Positions 28,502 through 41,130 are shown, numbered from the stretch's first letter. The stretch is DNA of 64,000 bases from Aphelocoma coerulescens (GCF_041296385.1 NW_027184061.1:1579501-1643500), one strand, 5' to 3'. Numbers and translations: made by a program. Notes: generated by a model from the sequence alone, not told the origin.

Positions 28502-28774
28502 TGTTGGGGTCTCCTCCCCCCGCCATGTAGCCCTGAGGGAGGCACGGGGTTTCCCTGCCCCTGGTCAGCCTCGTTCCCCATTGGTTGGTTTGTGTTCCCC
28601 TGCGCGGGCAAAGCAGCTCGGGTGCTGACTGCAGCAGTCTCTCGGCAGAGCCCGGCCATGCGGCTGGGGAAATAAACATCTCTGAAACATCTAGCAAGAA
28701 TCCGTCCGTATATATTTCTTTTCCACGGGACTCCTGGTTTGATATAGGCGTGTTGCAGTATCCCCACTGCAACA
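28502..28774 (+). mobile_element. 5' LTR of the young cold-shock provirus
   Basis: 273 bp, starting TGTTGGGGTC and ending CACTGCAACA. Contains an inverted CCAAT (CCATTGGTTGG) and an AATAAA about 110 bp before the end, so it is in plus orientation. Differs from the 3' LTR by one C in a C run. No standard primer-binding site is recognised immediately after it. Confidence 0.92.
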
Positions 28775-28895
28775 TAATGGTAGAGAATTGAGGCCAGAAC
28801 GATCCCCGATCCCTAAGCAACTGATTTATGTGAGTAAACCCTGGAAACTTTGGATTCCTCTTCTTGGTTTTGTTTCGCTATTCCATATCTGGACT

Positions 28896-30284
28896 ATGGA
28901 AGAATCGTGGGAAATGGGGCTCTCTGAGCCACAGAAAAAAATGTATCTAGAAGTAAAAGGAATCCTTGAACAACAAAACAGAAAAGTATTGGAACCGGGA
29001 GATCTTGAACATCTTTTTATCTGGCTTTTCAAAGGGTTCCCCTGTATTTCTCGAGACTTACTTTTTGATATCGGACCTCCTGGATATTATCAGGAGTGTT
29101 ACTGGAACGAGATCTGTGATAAGCTAAGGGATGGACGATCGATAGAAGCTGTCCGCGGATCCTATGTAATCAGTGACGCTCTTCAGGAGCATCTGTATGG
29201 TCCCATTACCCCTAAAGCAGAAGATCATACCTCTCCCGTGGCCGAGACCGCGTGGCAGCCATCCCGGGAGTGTATGACTGCAGCCATGCCAGCGGAGGTG
29301 CCTGTGCTGGATGTGCCCGGCCCCCTCGGGAGCGCGCGCCTTACCGCGGACCCCATCCCTGTCTCGGGGTCCCCGGCCACCCGACCGCGAGTGAGGGAGC
29401 GACGCCGCAGGCGCCACGGGTGCCGTGGGCCACGAGCAGCCAGGAACCGGAGGTCAGTGTGGAAGCCCGCTCTGAGCATACGGCTCGGAGAGCCCTGTGG
29501 AGGGAGAAGCGGTGGTTTCCACAGTGACACGAGAAGCCGCGCAGCGCAGCGCCGAGCCGAAACGAGGCCGCTCTCGAAGCAGCGTGGAGTTTGCGGAGCA
29601 GAGCCGCTCACGGGGTGTGGGGCCAGCGGCGATGGCAGCGCGGGGCCGCGCAGAGCCCAGACAGGCGCTGGAGCGGGGCCGCGCAGAGCCCAGACACGCA
29701 CCGGAGCAGCGTCGTGCAGAGAGCGCAGAGCGGCCGCGGCGCGGGGGCCTGACCGAGACGTCGGAGTCGGCGAGGCGGCGGCCACGCGGGACCGGCACCC
29801 ACGACAGACACGCAAGCACGTGATAGGAGACGTTCTAGCAACGAAAGTCACAGGAACTGTGAAATGGTACAATGTAAAAAACAACTATGGATTTATAACA
29901 CGAGATGATACAGGGGAAGATTTATTCATCCATAGAACTGCCATTAAAAGGAATAACCCTAAAAATTACCTGCAAAGTGTAGGAGATGGGGAAGTTGTTC
30001 AATTTTATATAGTTCAAGGAAAGAAGGGTTTACAAGCAGCGAATGTTACTGGGCCTGGAGGTATTCCCGTTAAAGGCAGCCGTTATGCACAAAATTATAA
30101 ACAATATCCATTCCAGCAATTTCCCTACCCACAGCCTAATTTCCCCTTTTACCCTATACCCAATATGAACCCTTTCCTAAGTTTACCCTATCCCCAGTTT
30201 ATTCCTAATCCGTTTTTCACTCCATGGCTTCCTTATACAGTTCCATTTCCCTACAATTCCTCTCCGATGCCGATGGGGGGATGA
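28896..30284 (+). CDS. Gag matrix-like / Y-box cold-shock domain fusion protein of a defective provirus
   Basis: 462 residues from the ATG at 28,896; the frame is open upstream to 28,788 without an earlier ATG. Residues about 1-100 look like a retroviral matrix domain (acidic/amphipathic start, then a Trp/Phe-Pro segment). Residues about 115-312 are a G+C-rich, Arg/Ala-rich linker with a short 33 bp repeat. Residues about 314-387 form a cold-shock domain like YBX1, with VKWYN, NNYGFIT (RNP1-like) and DLFIH (RNP2-like), then VGDGE and ANVTGPGG. The tail to 462 is rich in Pro, Phe, Tyr and Asn. Cold-shock domains bind single-stranded RNA/DNA. The domain part is much more A+T-rich than the linker. 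It lies between near-identical LTRs with no pol or env. Function as an RNA-binding fusion is inferred. Confidence 0.85.
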   Translation: MEESWEMGLSEPQKKMYLEVKGILEQQNRKVLEPGDLEHLFIWLFKGFPCISRDLLFDIGPPGYYQECYWNEICDKLRDGRSIEAVRGSYVISDALQEHLYGPITPKAEDHTSPVAETAWQPSRECMTAAMPAEVPVLDVPGPLGSARLTADPIPVSGSPATRPRVRERRRRRHGCRGPRAARNRRSVWKPALSIRLGEPCGGRSGGFHSDTRSRAAQRRAETRPLSKQRGVCGAEPLTGCGASGDGSAGPRRAQTGAGAGPRRAQTRTGAASCRERRAAAARGPDRDVGVGEAAATRDRHPRQTRKHVIGDVLATKVTGTVKWYNVKNNYGFITRDDTGEDLFIHRTAIKRNNPKNYLQSVGDGEVVQFYIVQGKKGLQAANVTGPGGIPVKGSRYAQNYKQYPFQQFPYPQPNFPFYPIPNMNPFLSLPYPQFIPNPFFTPWLPYTVPFPYNSSPMPMGG

Positions 30285-30496
30285 AAAGGGGGAGGGAAGA
30301 AACCCTCTCCTGCCTCAGTTTCCCCACAGGCATGTCCAGAGAGTTCTGTCTCCCTTCTGTCAGCCCTAAGATGTTCCACAGAATCTGTTTGGACATTTAA
30401 AGACTCAGGAGAGTGGCTTGTTTTGTTTTGAAACTGTTCTTGTTATGGTTATCCAGTTGTCTTCATTCTCCTTTTATTAAAATAAAACGGGTGAGA

Positions 30497-30768
30497 TGTT
30501 GGGGTCTCCTCCCCCGCCATGTAGCCCTGAGGGAGGCACGGGGTTTCCCTGCCCCTGGTCAGCCTCGTTCCCCATTGGTTGGTTTGTGTTCCCCTGCGCG
30601 GGCAAAGCAGCTCGGGTGCTGACTGCAGCAGTCTCTCGGCAGAGCCCGGCCATGCGGCTGGGGAAATAAACATCTCTGAAACATCTAGCAAGAATCCGTC
30701 CGTATATATTTCTTTTCCACGGGACTCCTGGTTTGATATAGGCGTGTTGCAGTATCCCCACTGCAACA
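30497..30768 (+). mobile_element. 3' LTR of the young cold-shock provirus
   Basis: 272 bp, identical to 28,502-28,774 except for one C. Preceded by a purine-rich stretch (about 30,478-30,496) that may be the polypurine tract, and followed by the CTTCCC target-site duplication at 30,769-30,774. Confidence 0.92.
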
Positions 30769-30774
30769 CTTCCC

Positions 30775-31300
30775 CATCCTCCAGCCCCCGGCCTCTCACC
30801 TCTTCGGGTGCACCCGCTGCAGCGTACGTTTTCCGGACTTCTTTCCCCAGGAGCTTTCTTCGGCTCCCCCAACTCCAACGGAGCCGTTCTCCGACTCTCC
30901 CCTCCACGGTCCAGCCGTGGCAGGCTCTGACCGGGGCCTCCCGCCTTTTCACTCCACAGACCCCCTTCAGAATCCAAAGGGTCCGGTCTGCTTCATTATC
31001 GCAGCGTTTATCACGTTGCGAGGTCACCAGCATGCGGGAGCTCAGGACTTCTGAACAACGAAGCAATATGATTCCGCAGAAGACATTTTATTGTTTCCAT
31101 TGCACTCTGCTTATGCATTTTGCAGCTGCTGTGCATGTGATCACGCACTTCTTGATTGGTCCCTCGATTTCGTCCACGCGTTCTGCACGCACTTTTCAGA
31201 AAACAGGATTGGTTCTAGTCCAGTGTGGCACAGTCCTTCTCCATCTATTTCTCGCTGCCTTGGTATTCTGCTTCTCAGCTTCTTCTTTCCCATGAGAGTC
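30775..31300 (-). mobile_element. Leader and LTR of the older minus-strand retrovirus
   Basis: Reading on the minus strand: an LTR with AATAAA (complement of 31,087-31,093), then at about 31,032-31,010 a TGGTGACC...ACGTGAT stretch resembling a tRNA-Trp primer-binding site as in alpharetroviruses, then a leader with a splice-donor-like AGAGGTGAGAGG near 30,797-30,810. The outer LTR edge (towards 31,300) is uncertain. Confidence 0.6.
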
Positions 31301-32850
31301 CCTTCATTTCCCCATCACTTGATCTCTTCAGCTGTTCCCTGGGGCTCTCGGAGGGGCAGAACCTCACGGGGGTGGTCCCCAAACCCCTGTCCCTCCCTGG
31401 GGGTCTCATGGGGGGTTCCTCCCCACCCATCCCTTCGCATGGGCCATGCCTGGCTCAGCTGCGCTGCCGGGAGGGGCAGGGCCATGTCTTAGAAGGGGCC
31501 ATAAACCATCAGAGCCCCCAAAGTGCCCCGGGATCCACAGTGTGACATTGGACACTGCAAAACTCCCCCGGGGGAGGTACCTGGGTGTTCACCCAAACCT
31601 GAACCTGTATTAACCCACCGAACTTGGAGTTTCCGGGGCTTCCCCAGCCCCCACGGGATCCAGCCTGGGACCATCACTTACACCAAGGACAGCGACATTG
31701 GAACAACCAAAACCAAAAGTTTTGTTCCTGATCCAGGGCTGCTGACTGTGTATCCTTCTACTCTCCTACCTTCTTTGCCCTTACACGTTTCCTAAGTGTT
31801 ACTTTTATGCTTTTAATATTACTGGAGATGGTAACCAAAAGGGCTCCAAACCCCCTTCACACAGCAACCAAACTGTTCTGAAATAAACCCTACAGAGATA
31901 TATTTATAAACACAGATCTTTCACTGTTGTTTCACTCTAATCTGCCCCAGGGGAGCCATGAACCAGACCCTGGGTTACCCTCGCCTTCAGGGGCGGGGCG
32001 GAACAGGAGCCGGACACGGGGGAAGCTTCTGGAAGCTGCTCAAGGAAGCCACCCCTGGAGGCCCCCTATTTCCAAAGCCTGGCCATGCAAACCCAGGACA
32101 CTGGATCCAAACATGGATCACTCAGACGGGGGCACCAGGGCTCTGCCTGTTGTGGTTTGACGCAGCTGAGCATGAAGCACACAAAATCTGTTATTTTTCA
32201 TAAGGGGAAATAAGAAAATATTGAGGAAAACTAGAGAGCTGTGAAGCAGCACAGGTTCAAACTTAAACAGTTGCTGTACAAAGAAAAAGTTTATTACCAA
32301 CAGAATTAAAAGTAAAAAGAAGTAACAAGAAATTCAAGCAAACCTCCCCTCTCTTCCAGCACTTCCCTCCTTTTACCCAACTCGCACAAAGGAAGCAGAA
32401 CATGGGATTTTAGTCAGTGTTGCAGTTCTTGAAAAGTCTCTTTGTTATGCTTAAGGAAAAAAGGGTTTTCTTCTGCATCACGTGGTTCCCAAAGTGCCAC
32501 CAACAGCAGACCCGCCCGGGAAGAAACAATCTGCTGTGGTGTAAAACATCTCTGCCCTGAAAAATCTCACAGTTCCTTCACACTGCCAGACATGGGCCTT
32601 CACATGGGGTTATTAGACTTTGTAAGGATGAATTACTTTGGCCTGAACACAAAGAGTTGTTTGTTTTTTTTTTTTGTGACAGGAGGTCTCTAAAAGCCTC
32701 TCAATACTTCTATATAGCCTGGCACAGGCACTTTTCCTAAATTTCATGGGCCATAGGTTAACTTTCCATCCCTCCATGTACTCCAAATGGATCAAAGAGA
32801 CAAACAGTTTGTGATATTACAGTTTCTTACCACGGCCTGCAGGAAGTTTT
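31301..32850. other. Gene-free, probably decayed LTR sequence
   Basis: Contains AATAAA-type signals (for example near 31,880) and a TGTTGTGGTTTGACGCAGC motif near 32,148, which resembles the start of passerine LTRs. It is otherwise unassigned. No credible ORF. Confidence 0.35.
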
Positions 32851-33420
32851 TTAAGCTGCGCGCGAGAATCGCGGCACCGCCCTCTTTTCTCCCGTCGCCA
32901 TTTCCAGCTCCGTCCCACAGGATTCACTTTCTCTTCTCTCTGACTCCGAAGCCGCCACGTTGAAGAGTGTTCTTGTTCGGGCTCTACGGTGGAGAAAGCC
33001 TGGCTCCCTTTGTGCTGCTGGCTGCGTGGTGTCCTCTTCAGTTCAGCGCGGAGTGTGCTGGCTGCAGACAGGAGGCTCCGCCGGCTCCCGCTGGCTCCGC
33101 CGGCCCCGCGTGGAGAGGAGAGGGACCCGCCGGTGCCAGGGAGCCGCGCCGGATGGGTTTAGCTGTGTGGCACTCCATGGCTGGCTTTAGCTGCCTGCGG
33201 CTCTGGGACAGTTCCCCCCCAGCAGTGACACAGGGTCTGTGCTGCGGCGTTGGGAAAGGAGGGGGTGCAGGAGCCCTGACCCGGCGGGGCCCGGAGCCTC
33301 CAAGGCCCCCCCACCTTCCGGCAGGAGAGCTGGAACAAAAGGAATTCCCCCGTTTCCATGTGGTTTAAATGAGCAAACGGAGGACCCCACAAGCCCCTCA
33401 AAACCCGCGGGACTAAGCTG
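32851..33420 (+). other. GC-rich stretch, no gene recognised
   Basis: Rich in CpG from about 32,850 to 33,340, with short open frames (for example 32,967-33,368) starting with a hydrophobic segment. No family is recognised. It could be a promoter/first-exon region of an unknown transcript. Confidence 0.3.
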
Positions 33421-33591
33421 GCTTTTACTGGATGCCAGGAAACACTAAAAACTCTCTGTCCCTGCCCTCTGCTACTGCACAGGGACAGGAAATACAAGGA
33501 AAGGTCCAGGAGCTGAGAGAAGGACCGGGAGAGATCCCGCCCCGAGCACCAGCACGGGCACAACAGAGCCAGCCTGGGCACAGGAAGGGAA

Positions 33592-33597
33592 TTTATT
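33592..33597 (-). terminator. Polyadenylation signal for the zinc-finger gene
   Basis: AATAAA on the minus strand, about 210 bases after the stop codon. Confidence 0.55.
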
Positions 33598-33808
33598 ACC
33601 AACCAAATCACAGGAGCACAAGGAGAAGGCAAAGAAATCTCTCCAACACCTTCCCCCCACCCAGCGCGGATCACCCGGAACGGGGGTCACCAGGGCTCTG
33701 CCCCACGGGGGTCACTGGGGATCATCCAACGCCGATCCTCCCACGGGGGATGGAGCTGGAGCAGCGCACGAAGCTCTTCCCGCACTCGGGGCACTCGCAG
33801 GGCTTCCC

Positions 33809-34555
<747 letters not shown>

Positions 34556-34559
34556 TCAC

Positions 34560-34760
34560 CAGGCATCTTGTGTCTGTAAAAACCTCCAAAACACCAAGAT
34601 TCAGCCCAAAATGCCCCCAAACATCAAGACACAGACCCAAAACGCCCAAAACATCAAGATTCAGACAAAACATCCTCCAGAATATAAACACATTCAGCCC
34701 CCACAAAAAATCCAAAGCACCAACATGGACCCCAAGAAACCTCAGAAACACCAAGATTTA
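34560..34760 (+). repeat. Degenerate ~30 bp minisatellite
   Basis: Repeated AACACCAAGATTCAGCCC-like units in the presumed intron upstream of the zinc-finger exon. Confidence 0.6.
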
Positions 34761-35024
34761 CCCCCTGGAAAATCATGGATCCCCCTCCCTGATCACCTGC
34801 TGGATGGGGGGGGGAGGACAACGCTCCTGGGGCTGGGGGGAGGCTGCAGATACAGCGAGTGCTGGAACCTTGCGGTGCCTCCTCTTCCTGCTCCTCCTCC
34901 TCCTGTGTCCCTACTCTTCCTCACACGCCTCTTCCTCACACTACTCCTTCTCCTGCAGAATCCCACCTGCTGCTCCCACGGCCATCGTTTCACCATTCTG
35001 GTCTCCAGCCCTGCTCCTCCAGCC

Positions 35025-35440
35025 TTTCTCCTGCTCCCCCCAGGCCCAGCACCCAGCCCTGGCTCGCTCTGCCCCCCAGAGCTCTCGGATCGCACAGCAC
35101 GAGCAGCGATGCAGCTGCGGCAGCTCGGGCTGGGGCAGCGCTGGGCTCTCGGCCGCTCCTGCCCGCACTCGGCCCCCGCCGCAGCCACTTCTGCCAGCAC
35201 AGCACGGCCCGGCCCGGCCTTGGCGCTCCCCCCCTCCCACCTCCCCAAATTCCCCTGGCGGGGGGCGCCAAGGCCGGGCCACACGTGGGCTCCAGCTGGG
35301 GAGCGCCGGGCGCTGCGGCTCTGCCTGGCAACTGCTGAGTCACCAGCGCCGCGCCTTCTGATTGGCTGAGCGCTGCCTGAGGGCCGCGCCTGCACCAAGG
35401 GGGGACACCCTGCTCCAGGGGGGATGTCCCGAAAACCGGG
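35025..35440 (+). promoter_or_regulatory. Second orphan MHC class II-type promoter, X-Y module at 35,324-35,367
   Basis: X1-like CCTGGCAACTGCTG (35,324-35,337) overlaps TGAGTCA, then Y box CTGATTGGCT (35,358-35,367) after exactly 20 bases. The block is homologous to 22,510-22,860, including the CCAAATTCCCCTGGCGGGGG segment. It points rightwards into LTR-like and ERV sequence from about 35,470, so no class II gene follows. It also lies upstream of the minus-strand zinc-finger gene and could act on it; that is inference. Confidence 0.68.
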
Positions 35441-35469
35441 CACCCCCAGCGAACCAACAACACCAACGC

Positions 35470-35665
35470 CTCCTTACAAACACATGCTCTGAATCTGCTC
35501 GGACACAGCCACACGCACTTGCACACAAGCAAGTGACAGCACAAACCAGCAGCTCCACAAAATGGCACTGACTGACACACACTGCTGCTCAGCCAAGCTC
35601 CTGCTCAATTCCTCAACTTCCAGAACAACAACAAAGCCTGAACAGAACCATGGACATCGTTTCCT
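35470..35665 (+). repeat. Truncated LTR-like segment
   Basis: Resembles the first part of the block at 491-985 (shared CTGCTGCTCAGCCAAGCTC and following sequence) but is more diverged. A purine run (AAAAGGGGACA) followed by TGTTGAGG near 35,670-35,690 may mark another LTR start. Confidence 0.4.
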
Positions 35666-35999
35666 AATCAAAAGGGGACAATGTTGAGGCAGTTTGCACA
35701 TTCTCCCAGAGCTAATTAAGGACATGGACACCCAGCGGGGGTAAAAAGGGAAGTCGAGAAGGGGTCCCAGCAACAGGGGACGGATGGTGTTGGTGTGCTG
35801 GGAAGGGATTGGTTGAAGGGAGTGTGCAGGAATATGGTTAAGGCAAACAGCAGCAGGAGGAATCTATGTGGTAAGAAAGGAAAAGGAAGATGGAAAAGAG
35901 GAGGAAGAGAAAAAAGTGAGGACAGGGATGCTTTTCAGCGCCATCTTATCCTCAACATTTGCCAGCTGATCCAGATCTTTTGTACCCCACGTTCCAGGA

Positions 36000-38430
36000 C
36001 AGGACAGAAAAAGAAGCTCAGGATTTCAGGGTGTTTCTCTGTGGTGGGGAGCAGCAGGACAGGGCAGCACGGGCTGGGGGCCTGTGGGGAGCTGCGGGGC
36101 CGGGCTGGGGCTGTGGGGCAGCCGGGGCTCAGCGCCGGGCACTGCCTGACCCCAACACCCCCCGGGCAGGGCCGGCAGTGGCCCCCGGCCCCCAGGAGGC
36201 TGTGGGATGTGGAAGGATCAGGATTTTCTTTCATTGATCTTGTTTGGGTCACTGGAGAAACGAATGATTTTGCAGAAAGCTCAGCAGCTGTCAGAGGATG
36301 AGCACCCACAGGCACTGAGGGGGCTCCAGGAGAGGCACAAGAAGCCCCTGCAGCACTTGGCCAGAAAGGCTCAGCAGGGGAATGCAAGAAGGGATGAGCA
36401 AAAGGCCAAGGTGAAGGCAAAGGCCATGGTAGAGTTTCTACAGCCCCCCAGGGATGAACCGCAGGGCCCAAGGGGGCCCCAGCACCCAGGGGACGGCGGC
36501 GGCCACAAGCACCTGGCACAGGCATTGCCCTCCTCGGCACGGCAGAGCCCACCCAAACAGCCCCTGGCAAGGAATCAGGGGTCCATCTGCAGGCCAGAAG
36601 GACACTGCAAGCACAGACAGCAGCACCCTCAGCACCAGCAAGTCCACCCCACATGGACATGGATTGTCAGGGCTGGCAGAGCTCCCAGCAGACCAGGGAC
36701 CCACCGCACCAGAGCCCTTGAGAACATTCAGGGCGCGTCCGGATCGAGACGAGGCCGCTCCTGATGGACACAGGGGCCTCTCGATCCACTCTGAATCTGA
36801 CACCTAAGGGGGGAAATTGTCAAGAAGTTCTTTCATTATCCAGGGAATAAGTGGGAAAGATTGCCAGGTGTGTTTTATTCAACCACTATCAGTAGATGTG
36901 GGGGATGGGTTTGAAATGCATCAATTTCTGTTTGTTCCTAATTGTGATTGTAATTTACTGGGAAGGGATTTGGTGGCTAAAGTGGGAATGCAAATTAACA
37001 TTGTCAAAGGAGATACAAAGGCTAATGCTGCTGTACCTTGGTGTCAAATGTCTGCGAAGGCCTCTGCTGAAGTGAACCCAGAAGTGTGGGCAGCCCCACG
37101 GAAATAGGGAAAATCAGATATGGAGCCTCTCCAAATTCCTCTGGAGCATCCAGGACAAGTGGTGTCTAAAAGCAATACCCTGTTCCAAGGGAGGCAAGGA
37201 AGGGGTTACAGCCTCTTACTGAGTCCCTGCTAAAGGCAGCGCTTCTGGAGCCAGGCATCTCTCCCTACAACTCTCCTCTCCTGCCAGGCAAGAAACCCCA
37301 TCATGGACACCAGCAGAAAAGCACAATTTTCAAGGCTTCAAAAGCAGATTAACTGAGCCTCCTGCCCTGGCCCTCCCAGACAGGGAAAAACCATTTGAAT
37401 TGCATGTGGATGTTAAACAGGGCCATGCCAAAGGAATTCTTGGGCTCAAATGTTTCACCCAGTGGCCAGAGAGTGGCCTCATTGTCTTATTGCAGAATTG
37501 TGCAGCCCCGGCTTTAATGGGAACTGAGGCCTGAAAACTGACAGCAGCAGAACCTCTCATTGTTCCAGCCTGGCATCAAGGTAAAGCTTTGTTAACCAAA
37601 GGAGCCTCTAAATGGATGAGCAGCGCTCGGTTCTTACAGAATGAAACTTGTTGGATGGAACAGGAGGATTCAGAGTTGAGGACAGGGCAAGGGTTGAACC
37701 CAGCCTCCTGTTTGAACGGCCCTGGACACGGGGCTGGCAAGAAACCCATGGCTGCAGTCAAGTGACAGAGCTCCAGAGCCGGCCTAGGAGAGATTTACCA
37801 GACATTCCCTGGCCTGAGGGAGAAAAGGTGTTTAGGGATGGGGCTGCAAGGGCAGCAGAAGGGAAAAGAGTGACAAGACACGCTGCTCTTAAGGAAAGGG
37901 AAGGAGACAAAGCGCAGCTCAGCGCCCGCATGCTCAGCTCAAAGGGCCGAGCTGGGGGTGCTTGGAAGAGCCTGGCACTGAAATGTCCTGAGCAGGAAGG
38001 CTTCAATGTCTTCTGCTAACAGCATGGCAGCTCACAGCGGGGCAGAAGCATTTCCAACTGCTTCAGCAATCCCTGCCTCAGTTCTTAAGGCATGTTTGGA
38101 ACAAACAATTCCAAGATATGGGATTGTGGAAGCAATGGACTCAGACAGGGGAACTCATTTTACAGGAAAGATCCTTCAGGCCGTTCTGGCTGCTTTAGGA
38201 ACACAGTGGGACCTCCAAACGCCCTGGCACCCCCACAGTTCGGGTCGGGTAGAAAGAATGAATGGGGAAATAAAGAAACACCTTCTGAAGCTGCTGGGAG
38301 AAACCAAGATGCCACAGGTACGGCTGCTGCCATTGGCTTTGGCAAGAAGAAGAGCCAGACCCAGGGCAAATATTCAATTATCTCCCCTGGAATCCATGTT
38401 TTCAATTCCTTACCCTGGTGTGATAAATGA
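36000..38430 (+). pseudogene. Gammaretrovirus-like ERV: nucleocapsid, protease, RT remnants, RNase H, integrase
   Basis: In order: a Lys/Gln-rich late-Gag stretch with a decayed zinc knuckle (about 36,300-36,650); protease with LLMDTGAS near 36,755-36,780 and LLGRDL near 36,960, broken by an in-frame stop and shift near 36,845; an RT N-terminus (about 37,190-37,290); then directly the RT connection and RNase H-like region (37,340-37,830), so the catalytic RT core with the YxDD motif is deleted; then an integrase core and C-terminal part (38,006-38,430) with a DRGTHF segment and GRVERMN. Many stops and shifts. Orientation plus. An old, dead insertion. Confidence 0.72.
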
Positions 38431-39780
38431 GTGAATGATAAATGTTGTCTTTCACATATATGATTCAAACATTTAGAAGTGATGATGGATTGTGTAGAAA
38501 GAGTGTTACAGTAAAATGTAGTTAAGTAGAAACAAGATTAAGATAACTGTAACTTCGAAATAGTTGTAGTATGTTAAGAAATGTATTAATAAACACATGG
38601 TAATAAATGTCTTTTGAGCTGAGAAACTACAGAGCCAGGAATCTAAGACATCTTAGAGAAACAAAGAAGATAAACCGCATGCATCCCAGGAAGATTGTTA
38701 CCTCATCAGAGCTCACACCGCCCAAGGGAACTGGCAGCTGCAAATGAGGCTGGAGACTGCGGAGGCACCGGAGAGAGGGGGCCTGTCTGCAGTTCTGAAG
38801 CGATCCAGAGGAATGAGGCGGTGTCCTGCTGGGGGAAGGGGCAGAAACGGGACAGGGGGAAAGGGGAGGGAAGTGTAAATTCCTTTCTGGGTTAATGAAT
38901 ATGTAACAGTTCAGGAGAGTACTTCAGCCCACAGTAAAATGAATGGAGGGCGCCTCTGGCAACATTGCCAAGCGCCCCAGGCTGTGATTTGTACCCTTGT
39001 TCTACTAATAAATGTTCAATGTTATATTGCTAAAAATTTAGCTTCTGTATTCATTTTCTTCAGTCTTGATCCTCTAACCCTAAAAAGGTTGTTGGAGAGT
39101 TTGTGTCCTACCCACAGTTTTGGTAACAAGTTTACAAAATTAGAAGGCGTTTTCTTAATAATCCTACTTTGATATTGTCAGATGGGTCTGGGCCAGGGGT
39201 GTGTCAATTTTTATTCTTAGGACAAGAAGCAGCAAAAATCTTTATTGCGTGGGGTTTTTTCTGTTACGTGTGTGTGTGGCTGTTAGTGATGGCAGAATTT
39301 TGGAACGGGTTTTTCAATGTTCACATTTCGGTTACATTTTGCAAAAGTGGAAGAGCTTTAAAGGAGACCCTTTAACTCATAAACAGTTAAAAAAAACATT
39401 TTAAAAAAAAGAAAGCCGCTTTTGGGGGTGACACGTGAAAGTCACCTGATGGCTGCCCCGGAAGAGAAGTTTCCTTCCAGGCAGCCAGCAGAGGAGCTTT
39501 AGAAATGCAAATTAACTCTGCTGCGGGAAGTGTGCACAATGTCCCAGGCTCTCCTTGCCTGCCAGAGGAATTGGGCTGATTCCCTCTGCCCCTCACCCCA
39601 AGCTCTGCCTCCCTGCACAGATGGAATTTGCATCGCTAAAGGCAGAGCCCACACTGAGCATCTCGGACTCTGCAACAGAAATCCCTGAAGCTGCAAAGGA
39701 AAACAGCAAACGGAGAATGTTGGGAGAACTTCACTCACAAAAGCGGGGGGGAATCATCCCTCTCCCCACTCCAACATCTG
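38431..39780 (+). other. Probable ERV 3' sequence and LTR remnant
   Basis: AT-rich sequence. A purine tract (about 38,849-38,872) is followed by TGTAAATTCC, and AATAAATG signals occur near 38,586 and 39,008, so an LTR from about 38,875 to 39,170 is plausible. The remainder to 39,780 shows no gene. Confidence 0.35.
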
Positions 39781-40640
39781 CTGGCACTGTCTGGGTTATA
39801 CAGGGTGCGTTTGACCACTGCGCTGCTTTTGCTGACACAAGGTCAGCGAAATCACTTGGGAATCCAAGGATGTGATGATTTAATCAGAGAAAAGTGGTCA
39901 ATTGATGCATCCCTGGCATTTCTGGGAGTGCCCAAAAATGGGGAAAAGATGAACGGCCACCAGAACAAATCCTACAACACCATGGAGCAGCCCCTGGGAA
40001 CCCAAACGAATTCATACCAGGTGCCAGAGAACCCATTGATCACTTCAATGCATCATTAGATTACAAGCTGTCCCCCAAATCATAACCAAGCACACAGCTC
40101 CAGCTCCTGACCTTCTCACCCACCAATCCACTCCTATGAGCAACGCCACATTTCACCCTGGGATGGCATCAGATTCTCTCTCAGAAGGACCAGGAGGTTG
40201 TGGAAAATTAAATTACTCAAACTGCCCTTGTCAAAGAGATGGCCAAGGAAAAGTGGTGAAACAAGAACAAAGGAAAGAAGAAAGCAGCTCATGTACCGCT
40301 CCAAATGTGGAAAGGATGGGAATGGGACACGTTTTCGTGGTCCCCTGGCAGACCATGGGTTAAACCAATGCTGTTTCTCCTCTCAGGTGCTATAGCAAGT
40401 CTCATCTTTTTACCATGCACCACACCTTGCTCAGTGCAGCTCATTCAGCAGGGGATCAAGGGCATGCAGGTGGCAGCCAGGCCTCCTGACCCAGAAACGG
40501 CCACAAAAGGACACAGAATGAGGTCACTGAGAATAATCCCAAAACCAAAGAAGGCCCAGGAAAAACAGATTAAGGCATTTTTAAAGTTTGTAAAGAAAAG
40601 TACTGAAAAAATAAGAAGGGGGGATTAAAAGGAAAAAAAT
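39781..40640 (+). pseudogene. ERV env remnant upstream of copy B
   Basis: About 39,805-40,060 reads as an env-like stretch (QGQRNHLGIQGCDDLI). 40,145-40,640 is the same Env membrane tail as at 1-490, followed by a purine tract. Broken by stops. Confidence 0.45.
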
Positions 40641-41130
40641 GAACGTGTCTTTAGAAACAGATGCTGTGAATCCCATTGGAGATAGGGCCAGGGACTTGGA
40701 GGTAAGGATGTAACGAGAGAAACCATAAAATTTCAGAAAAGTGTTACTAGCTGACAGGAACCGCGGCTCAGCCAAGCTCCTGCGAAATTCCTGAACTTCC
40801 CGAAGAAGAACAAGGACTCCACAGAGCCATGATTACCGGATGTTCTACAAAGTGGGGGTGCACATTAAGGGGCACATGCAGCAGGCGCATCGGGAAGTCT
40901 GTACCTTCCAAGGACCTCAGCCACGGGGGAAAGGGACACGGAGATGCGGCCGGCGAAATCGGCATAAAAAGGAGGCTGCGTCCTCCAACACTTGGACAGA
41001 GCCCACGGGAAATGCCCCGTGGCCTCTCCCTTGGTCCAGGAATAAAGTTCCTTTTACAGGACTCCTCCGGCTCCTCTGGGGACACAAACCTCTGGCCACG
41101 GGAACTTTCCCGCACACTCCCGCCGACGGG
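40641..41130 (+). repeat. LTR-like block upstream of PAK3-like copy B
   Basis: Near-identical counterpart of 491-985, with the same CATAAAAAGG and AATAAAG elements. Confidence 0.5.

Noticed and set aside
28788..28895. N-terminal extension of the cold-shock fusion ORF
   Set aside because: The frame is open, but its first codon is TTG; the first ATG is at 28,896.
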